Source: Pseudomonadota bacterium (GTDB lineage: Bacteria > Pseudomonadota > Gammaproteobacteria > Burkholderiales > Burkholderiaceae_C). Taken from it: DNA of 9,804 nucleotides. The notes under the pieces are model-generated. The model was given only the letters and a program-made list of their open reading frames with translations, searched no databases and had not been told where the DNA came from. The stretch is from NCBI GenBank assembly GCA_023390985.1, contig JAEWBU010000111.1, positions 1-9,804 of the forward strand, given 5' to 3'. Each line of letters opens with the position of its first letter. The stretch's first letter is position 1. Positions 4,741 to 9,804 of the stretch are shown here, piece by piece. Both the position numbers and the translations under genes were made by a program.

Positions 4741-5703
4741 ATGTCCCGCGTTCCTCGTTTCCTCTCCCTTGCGCTCCTGGCCCTGGCCTGCGCCGGCGCG
4801 GCCGCCCAGGCCTACCCGAACCGTCCGATCACCCTGGTGGTGCCGTTCGCGGCCGGCAGCGGCACCGACGCCGTTGCCCGGGTGGTGGCCCAGAAACTCG
4901 GCGATCGCCTGAAGCAGCCGGTCGTCATCGACAACCGCGCCGGCGCCAACGCGCAGATCGGCGTGGAGTACGCGGCCAAGGCGGCGCCGGACGGCTACAC
5001 GCTGCTGATGGCCACGGCCACCTCGCACTCGGCCAACCCCGGCCTGTACAAGTCGCTGCGGTACGACCCGATCCGCGACTTCACGCCGATCGCACGCACC
5101 GGCATCCTGCCCTTCGTCGTCACGGTGAAGCCCTCGCTGCCCGTGCGCAACGTGCGCGAGCTGATCGACTACGCCCGCGCCAGGCCCGGCCAGGTGTCCT
5201 TCGCGGCCCCGAACAGCACCTCGATGCTGGCGTCCGAGGCGCTGGCCAAGATGGCCGAAGTCGAGATGATCAACACGGCCTACAAGGCGGCGCCCCAGGC
5301 CCTGACCGACATCCTGGCCGGCCACATCGACATGTACGTGGTCGATTTCGCCGTCGGACTGGCCTCCATCCGAAGCGGCAAGCTGCGTCCGCTCGCGATG
5401 ACCAACGCGCGCCGCTCGCCCTTGCTGCCCGACGTCCCGGTGCTCGCGGACACGCTGCCCGGCTTCGACCTGAACCCGTGGAACGGCATCTTCGGCCCGG
5501 CCAACCTGCCCAAGCCGATCGCGGACCGCATCGCGTCGGAACTGGTGGCCGTGCTGAACGAGAAGGACACGCAGGACAAGCTGGCCGGGCACGGGTTCGA
5601 CGTGAACCCGACCCGCTCGCCCGAGGAGTTCCGCCAGTACGTCGTGGACCAGCTCGCCTACTGGAACCGCATGATCCGCATCGCGCGGGTGCAGCCCGAA
5701 TGA
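4741..5703 (+). CDS. Bug family (TctC-like) tripartite tricarboxylate transporter substrate-binding protein
   Basis: From ATG 4741 the product has 320 residues, normal for the family. Residues 1-24 are a signal peptide (MSRVPRFLSLALLALACAG, cleavage near AQA-Y), so it is periplasmic. The Bug signature follows: YPNRPITLVVPFAAGSGTD (25-43), then IDNRAGANAQIGVEYAAKA and PDGYTLL. Bug proteins bind small carboxylates or related solutes; the ligand cannot be read from sequence. No TctA/TctB membrane genes are adjacent, which is common for the many orphan Bug genes of Burkholderiales. An in-frame TTG at 4687 would add 18 residues ahead of the signal peptide; I prefer the ATG, although neither start has a strong ribosome site (GAAGGA lies 10 nt before the TTG). 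The stop overlaps the next ATG as ATGA. Confidence 0.92.
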   Translation: MSRVPRFLSLALLALACAGAAAQAYPNRPITLVVPFAAGSGTDAVARVVAQKLGDRLKQPVVIDNRAGANAQIGVEYAAKAAPDGYTLLMATATSHSANPGLYKSLRYDPIRDFTPIARTGILPFVVTVKPSLPVRNVRELIDYARARPGQVSFAAPNSTSMLASEALAKMAEVEMINTAYKAAPQALTDILAGHIDMYVVDFAVGLASIRSGKLRPLAMTNARRSPLLPDVPVLADTLPGFDLNPWNGIFGPANLPKPIADRIASELVAVLNEKDTQDKLAGHGFDVNPTRSPEEFRQYVVDQLAYWNRMIRIARVQPE

Positions 5704-6497
5704 CGGACGCGGCGACCCGGCACGCCGGCCGGCTGGCCGGCAGGACGGCCCTCATCACCGGCGCGGCAGCGGGCATCGGCGCCGCGACGGCGCAGGCCTT
5801 CGCCGCCGAAGGCGCGCAGGTGCTGCTGGTGGACCGCGATGCCGCGGCGCTGGCACGGCAACTGGGGAACCTGCGCGCCTTGCTGCCGCAAGCGCGCCTC
5901 GCCGCCATCGAGGCGGACGTCGGCACCGAGGCCCACGCCCACGAGGCCGTCGAGGAAGCCCTGCGCGCTTTCGGCGGGCTGGACATCCTGGTGAACAACG
6001 CCGCCCGCCGCCACCACGGCGCGCTGGCGGAAACCAGCCAGGGCGATTGGGACGCGGTGCTCGCCGTCAACCTTTCGGGCACCGTCAACTTCTGCAAAGC
6101 CGCGTTGCCGGCCCTGCGGCGTGCGGGTCGCGGCAGCATCGTGAACGTGTCCTCCTGCTATGCCGTCACCGGTCGCAAGGGCATGGCGATCTACGACGCC
6201 AGCAAGGCCGCGATGCTTTCGCTCACCCGCACGCTGGCGCACGAGGAGGCGGCGCACGGCTTGCGCGTGAACGCGGTGTGTCCCGGCGCCACGTTGACGG
6301 ATTTCCAGCTCGAGCGGGCGCGCGCGGCGGGCACGCCGATGGACGAGCTGCTGCAGGCCCGCAAGGACACCTGCCTGCTGGGCCGCTGGGCCCGCGTGGA
6401 GGAAGTCGCCCGGCCGATCCTCTGGCTGGCCAGCGATGAAGGCAGCTACATCACGGGGACCACGCTGATGGTGGACGGCGGACTGCACGTGATGTGA
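5700..6497 (+). CDS. SDR family NAD(P)-dependent oxidoreductase
   Basis: The product has 265 residues, a classical short-chain dehydrogenase. The cofactor loop TGAAAGIG is at 20-27. The second strand ends LLVDRD, where D45 suggests NAD(H) preference. The NNAA motif is at 99-102. The catalytic set is N124, S152, Y165 and K169 (YDASK), and PG occurs at 195-196. The C-terminal end ITGTTLMVDGGLHVM is typical of FabG-like catabolic SDRs. The substrate is unknown. The start codon overlaps the Bug stop (ATGA), so translation is probably coupled. The pairing suggests the SDR oxidises or reduces the compound, or a product of the compound, that the Bug protein binds. It ends 17 nt from the convergent multicopper oxidase stop, with no visible terminator between them. 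Confidence 0.92.
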   Translation: MTDAATRHAGRLAGRTALITGAAAGIGAATAQAFAAEGAQVLLVDRDAAALARQLGNLRALLPQARLAAIEADVGTEAHAHEAVEEALRAFGGLDILVNNAARRHHGALAETSQGDWDAVLAVNLSGTVNFCKAALPALRRAGRGSIVNVSSCYAVTGRKGMAIYDASKAAMLSLTRTLAHEEAAHGLRVNAVCPGATLTDFQLERARAAGTPMDELLQARKDTCLLGRWARVEEVARPILWLASDEGSYITGTTLMVDGGLHVM

Positions 6498-6514
6498 GCC
6501 GCGGGGGCGCGCCT

Positions 6515-8218
6515 TCAGCGAACGATGTCGAACCGCCCCATCATCGAGTGGTCCTCGTGGATGGTGTTGTGGCAATGCATGATGTACTTGCCCGGGAAGT
6601 CGCGGAACCGCAGGAACACCTGCACGCTCTCGTTCGGGCCCAGGTAGAAGATGTCCTTGCGGCCCTTCTCCCAGGCCGGCGGCTCGCGGCCGTTGCGCTG
6701 CAGGATGCGGCCTTCCTCGAAGTGGATGTGCACCGGGTGGACCCAGCCGCCGCTGGTGTTGCGCAGGTTCCAGATCTCCGCCGTGCCCAGCTTCGGCGAG
6801 GCGATCGGCCGGTTGTCGAACAGCCGGTCGTTGATCGTCCAGCCGCTCTGCGAGCGCCCGAAGTTGAAGTTGCGCGTGGCGACCACCTCCGCCATGTTCA
6901 CCGGCGGCAGGTCGCGCAACCGCCCCAGCACGCGGCTGTTGTCCGGGCCGGCCAGCGGTTTGTCGACGATGAACTTGAGCAGTGGGTCCGGCGTGGCGAG
7001 GAAGTCGGGGTCGGGGCGGCGGCCGTCGACGTGCTTCAGCCGGTTGGTCAGGAACAGCTCCGAACCCACCGGGAACTTCGAGAAGTCCACCACGATGTCG
7101 CAGCGCTCGGCGGCGCCCAGCTGCACGTTGCTGCGCAGGAGCGGCGCGGGCAGCAGGTTGCCGTCGTTGGCGATCTGGATGAAGCTCAGCACGCTCGTTC
7201 CGCGGCGCAGCTGCAGGTCCCACACGCGCGCCGTGCCCGCGGCCAGGATGCGGAAGCGGTACTTGCGCGGCTCGACGCGGAAGAACGGCTGGATCCTGCC
7301 GTTCACCAGCCACTTGTCGCCGATGAAGCCGTCGCCGTTGAACTGGTCGAACGAGAGATAGCCGCCGGCATCGAAGTAGCGGTCGGTCAGCATCAGCGGG
7401 ACGTCGTAGGCGCCGCTGGGCAGCCGCAGGGCCTGCGGGTTGGGATCGTTCTCGTTGCCCGAGTCGAGGTCGTCGAAGGCCAGGAAGAAGCCGGCCATGC
7501 CCCGGTACACGTTGCCCGCCGTGAAGTCCACGCGGTGGTCGTGGTACCACAGCGTGCCCAGCGCCTCGCGCGGATCGCCGATGCCGCCGTAGGCGTCGAG
7601 GCCCGCGTACACCATCGGGTAGTGGTGGTCCTTGTGCTCGCCGCCGCGGGTCAGCGTGGAGCCGTAGCCCGTCCGGCTGAACCAGTCCACCGGATAGCCG
7701 TCGCTCTCCGAAGGCGTATGCAGGTTGTGCAGGTGCACCGAGATGTCGGGCGAGCCGTAGCCCTGCAGCGAGCCGGGCAGCTGGTTGCGAAAGCGCACCA
7801 GGATCGGCTTGCCGTAGCGCGCATGGAAGGTCGGGCCCGGCACCTGGCCTTCGTACCCCCAGACTTCCTGCGCCGGCAGTTCGGGGTGGTAGCGATGGGT
7901 GCCGACCTTCACGTCGATCCGGTAGAGCTCCTGCGGTGGGAAGCGCCCTATCGCCTGGTGGTCCGCGCGGCCGCATTCGGTGGCATCGGCGACGACGGCC
8001 GGCGTCGGGCTGAGCGAGGACACGGGCTGGGCCCGCTCGGGAATCGCCAGTTCCTGCGCCCACGGCGTGGTGGGCGGGCTCGGCGGTCGCGGTGGCAACA
8101 GCGTGGTCTGGGCGTCGGCGCGGCGCGCCACGAAACCCGCGGCCGCCGAGGCGCCGGCCGTCTTGAACAGCAGCCGCCGCGTGCCGCTCGCGGGTGAAGA
8201 ACCGACCTGATCCGCCAT
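6515..8218 (-). CDS. Tat-exported three-domain multicopper oxidase (CotA/bilirubin oxidase-like)
   Basis: The product has 567 residues. A twin-arginine signal lies at the N-terminus (TRRLLFK, 13-19, hydrophobic stretch to about 30, cleavage near ADA-Q), implying folded export to the periplasm. The copper ligands are complete: HLH (162-164), WYHDH (224-228), HPVHIH (494-499) and HCHNTIHEDHSMM (548-560), with H494, C549, H554 and M559 as the type 1 site. Cupredoxin domains cover about 95-250, 270-400 and 460-567. The overall form resembles CotA, bilirubin oxidase or phenoxazinone synthase-type laccases; it has no Met-rich copper-sensing insert of CueO type. Such enzymes oxidise phenolics, bilirubin-like compounds or metal ions with O2. 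AGGGAGG (8223-8229) four nt before the ATG fixes the start. It appears monocistronic, with no copper-handling neighbours in the window. Confidence 0.93.
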   Translation of the reverse strand: MADQVGSSPASGTRRLLFKTAGASAAAGFVARRADAQTTLLPPRPPSPPTTPWAQELAIPERAQPVSSLSPTPAVVADATECGRADHQAIGRFPPQELYRIDVKVGTHRYHPELPAQEVWGYEGQVPGPTFHARYGKPILVRFRNQLPGSLQGYGSPDISVHLHNLHTPSESDGYPVDWFSRTGYGSTLTRGGEHKDHHYPMVYAGLDAYGGIGDPREALGTLWYHDHRVDFTAGNVYRGMAGFFLAFDDLDSGNENDPNPQALRLPSGAYDVPLMLTDRYFDAGGYLSFDQFNGDGFIGDKWLVNGRIQPFFRVEPRKYRFRILAAGTARVWDLQLRRGTSVLSFIQIANDGNLLPAPLLRSNVQLGAAERCDIVVDFSKFPVGSELFLTNRLKHVDGRRPDPDFLATPDPLLKFIVDKPLAGPDNSRVLGRLRDLPPVNMAEVVATRNFNFGRSQSGWTINDRLFDNRPIASPKLGTAEIWNLRNTSGGWVHPVHIHFEEGRILQRNGREPPAWEKGRKDIFYLGPNESVQVFLRFRDFPGKYIMHCHNTIHEDHSMMGRFDIVR

Positions 8219-8563
8219 GCCGCCTCCCTGGATGAGTGAACGCATCGGCGCCGCCGCCGAAGCTTTCGCGAAGCTGTCGTAGCGCCGAGTCGGGCTCAAT
8301 CTAGGGGGTACGGCGGGGGAATCACAGGGGGCGAAAAGCAAGTTCTGGGGAGGTGGAAGGCCCGCAAGCCCAGGTGTCTGCCACCGGATCGCGCGAGGCT
8401 GGGCCGGCGAGGCGACCTTGCCGATCCATGGGAGAGCGCGGGCCTCCCTGCAGTGTTCGCCTCCCGGGTCCGATCAGGCCGGCTCGACCACGCCCTGCAG
8501 GGACGCGCATCAACGCTTGCATCAGGTCACGATTCGCGCGCGAGGCTCGACAATCCTGGTTCC
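8219..8563. other. 345-bp non-coding gap between the multicopper oxidase and the small membrane protein
   Basis: This gap should hold the divergent promoters. Toward the oxidase, the AGGGAGG ribosome site (8223-8229) is clear and TAGATT on the minus strand (near 8311) is a weak -10 candidate. TTCGCGAA (near 8267-8274) is an 8-bp palindrome inside agctttcgcgaagct. CCCTGCAGGG (8493-8502) is another perfect short palindrome. Toward the membrane protein, GACAAT (8549-8554), 9 nt before the ATG, is -10-like and would give a very short leader. No RNA gene, CueR-type operator or credible ORF was seen. Open frames here lack ribosome sites and protein-like composition. Confidence 0.5.
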
Positions 8564-8980
8564 ATGCTCGCCACCATCCTCCCCCTCGCGACGATCGTGC
8601 TGCTGCTGATCTGGATGGGGTTCTTCATGCTCGGCTCGCTGCCGCTGCTGATCCTGCGGCACGACACGCCGCTGGACGCCCGCTTCGTGCGCGGCCTGTT
8701 CGACGTGTACTACAAGGCCGTGATGGTGGTCGCTTCGCTCGGCTTCGTCTCGCACGCGGTGGCGCAGCGGCCCGCCACGACGGCGGGCATGGCCGTGGTC
8801 GGCGCGGTCGCCTTCTGCAGCCGCCGCGCCATCCTCGGCCGGATGGACCGGCTGCGCCTCACCATGACGGCCACCGACGCCGACGGCATCCGCCGTTTCC
8901 GCAAGCTGCACGTCGTCGGCATGCTGCTCAATTTCGCGCAGCTGGCGGTGATCTGCGGCGGGCTGCCCCGCGTGCTCTGA
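8564..8980 (+). CDS. Small four-helix membrane protein (DUF4149/TMEM205-like)
   Basis: From ATG 8564 the product has 138 residues with four membrane helices, at about 3-28, 46-62, 66-83 and 116-134. The pattern FRKLHVVGMLLNF (about 113-125) resembles the F-x-x-LH-x-x-S-x-x-x-N end of DUF4149 proteins. Function is unknown. The frame is open upstream to a GTG at 8453, but that extension is polar, Arg-rich and not protein-like, so I start at the ATG where the first helix begins. No good Shine-Dalgarno is visible, and a short-leader or leaderless transcript is possible. It ends 7 nt from the convergent LysR stop. Confidence 0.72.
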   Translation: MLATILPLATIVLLLIWMGFFMLGSLPLLILRHDTPLDARFVRGLFDVYYKAVMVVASLGFVSHAVAQRPATTAGMAVVGAVAFCSRRAILGRMDRLRLTMTATDADGIRRFRKLHVVGMLLNFAQLAVICGGLPRVL

Positions 8981-8987
8981 GCGGAAG

Positions 8988-9804
8988 CTAGGCCTCGACG
9001 ACCTGCGGCACCGCCTGCCGCATGGCCTCCACGAACCGGAGCAGGCGCGACGGGTAGTGGCGCGCCTGCGGATAGGTGATCCAGATCGGCAGCGCCGCCG
9101 GCTGCCACTGGGGCGCGAGATGCACGAGATCGCCGCGCGCGACGTCGTCCGCCAGCAGCCAGGAGGAACCGGCGCACGCGCCCAGGCCCCGCAGCGCGGC
9201 GCTGCGCAAGGCGTACAGGCTGTCGGTGGCCAGGCGCGACCGCAGCGGCACCGTGCGGCTCTCGCCCGTCACGGCATGCGTGAGCACGAGTTCATCGCGG
9301 TAGTAGGTGCGCAGCGCCAGCCACGGCAGCGCGGCCAGTGCGCCGGGATCCTGGGGAGCCGGATGGGCGGCCAGCAGGGCCGGCGCCGCCACCACGATGC
9401 GCGGTACGGCGGCCAGCCGGATCGCGACCATCGACGGGTCGGTGGGCTGGCCGACCTGGACCACGCAATCGATGCCGCGCGCCCTCGCATCGTCCACCAC
9501 GTCCTCCAGCAGCCACTCGACCGTCACCCGCGGCCAGGCGCGCAGGAATCCGGCGAGCGGCGCGACGAACCTGTCCTGGCCGAATGCGTGCGGCACCGCC
9601 ACCCGGAGCAGTCCTTCGGGTTCCGCGCCGGCGCCGCCCATGTCCGCTTCGAAGGCCGCCCAGTCGGCCAGCAGCGTGCGGGCCCGCTCGTAGCCGCGCT
9701 CGCCGTCCAGGGTCAGCCGCATCCCGTGCGTCGACCGCTGCAGCAGGGGCACGCCCAGCGCGTGCTCGAGGGCGCGCAGGCGCCGGCTGACCGTCGGCTG
9801 GGTG
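8988..9804 (-). CDS. LysR family transcriptional regulator, 5' end cut by window edge
   Basis: The frame runs from a TAG at 8990-8988 to the right edge, giving 271 residues. The visible part begins in the recognition helix (TQPTVSRRLRALEHALGV), then the wing (PLLQRSTHGMRLT), linker helix and effector-binding domain (about 65-270, with FGQDRFVAPLAGFLRAWP and GLGACAGSSWLLADDVARGDL). About 30 N-terminal residues, the first HTH helices, are missing. The terminal portion QARHYPSRLLRFVE is typical of the CrgA/AaeR-like LysR group. LysR genes usually regulate a divergent neighbour, which here would lie beyond the right edge. The convergent small membrane protein gene is therefore not an obvious target. 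Confidence 0.92.
   Translation of the reverse strand, partial: TQPTVSRRLRALEHALGVPLLQRSTHGMRLTLDGERGYERARTLLADWAAFEADMGGAGAEPEGLLRVAVPHAFGQDRFVAPLAGFLRAWPRVTVEWLLEDVVDDARARGIDCVVQVGQPTDPSMVAIRLAAVPRIVVAAPALLAAHPAPQDPGALAALPWLALRTYYRDELVLTHAVTGESRTVPLRSRLATDSLYALRSAALRGLGACAGSSWLLADDVARGDLVHLAPQWQPAALPIWITYPQARHYPSRLLRFVEAMRQAVPQVVEA

Noticed and set aside
5658..8063. Long open frame on the minus strand (801 codons)
   Set aside because: It overlaps the SDR and the multicopper oxidase in wrong frames. The product has low-complexity, non-protein-like composition, whereas the real genes show complete catalytic motifs.
6494..8197. 567-codon open frame on the plus strand
   Set aside because: It is exactly antisense to the multicopper oxidase, with Val/Ala/Arg-rich sequence and no recognisable domain.
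8219..8341. Longer N-terminus for the multicopper oxidase (up to 41 extra residues)
   Set aside because: The ATG at 8218 has a strong AGGGAGG site and places the twin-arginine motif at residues 13-19, as expected for a Tat signal.
8453..8563. GTG start for the small membrane protein
   Set aside because: The extra 37 residues are polar and Arg-rich and have no family resemblance; the first membrane helix starts right after ATG 8564.
1..9804. CRISPR arrays, tRNA/rRNA genes, insertion sequences, phage or defence genes
   Set aside because: No regularly spaced repeats, cloverleaf-like sequences, transposase or integrase motifs or terminal repeats were found by reading both strands.

Overview
The window is GC-rich DNA (roughly 68-70% G+C by eye) of a chromosomal type. 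An orphan Bug-family solute-binding protein, a DUF4148 protein, a YceI protein and two LysR regulators point to a betaproteobacterium of the Burkholderiales, probably a Comamonadaceae-like organism (Variovorax/Ramlibacter type). No tRNA, rRNA, IS element, CRISPR array or phage gene was seen. Both edges cut genes.

Region A (1-3774) is the most interesting part. A membrane-anchored class III nucleotide cyclase (2128-3774, +) carries a His-rich six-helix membrane domain, an adrenodoxin-spaced [2Fe-2S] domain and a cyclase domain. It lies head to head with a Crp/Fnr regulator (1463-2146, -) that keeps the cAMP-pocket and CRP-type DNA-reading residues; the two coding starts overlap by 19 bp. Downstream of the regulator, on the same strand, lie a secreted DUF4148 protein (1017-1376), a secreted YceI protein (330-923) and the start of an unrecognised membrane protein (<1-307). 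The DUF4148 and yceI genes each have the same palindrome upstream (core GTGCG-N4-CGCAC), centred at -41.5 from the start site implied by a matching -10 box. This looks like class II CRP-type activation. The region reads as a self-contained circuit: membrane redox or quinone state, then cAMP, then the Crp-like protein, then envelope proteins.

Region B (3771-6497) is a LysR / Bug / SDR module. The LysR gene (minus strand) is divergent from a Bug-type periplasmic binding protein, which overlaps a short-chain dehydrogenase by ATGA. A palindrome lies in the AT-rich gap between LysR and Bug. The LysR gene has no ATG, GTG or TTG upstream of its first HTH helix; an ATC codon sits at the expected start behind a good ribosome binding site.

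Region C (6515-9804) holds a Tat-exported three-domain multicopper oxidase (minus), a 345-bp non-coding gap, a small four-helix membrane protein (DUF4149/TMEM205-like, +), and a convergent, truncated LysR regulator that runs off the right edge.
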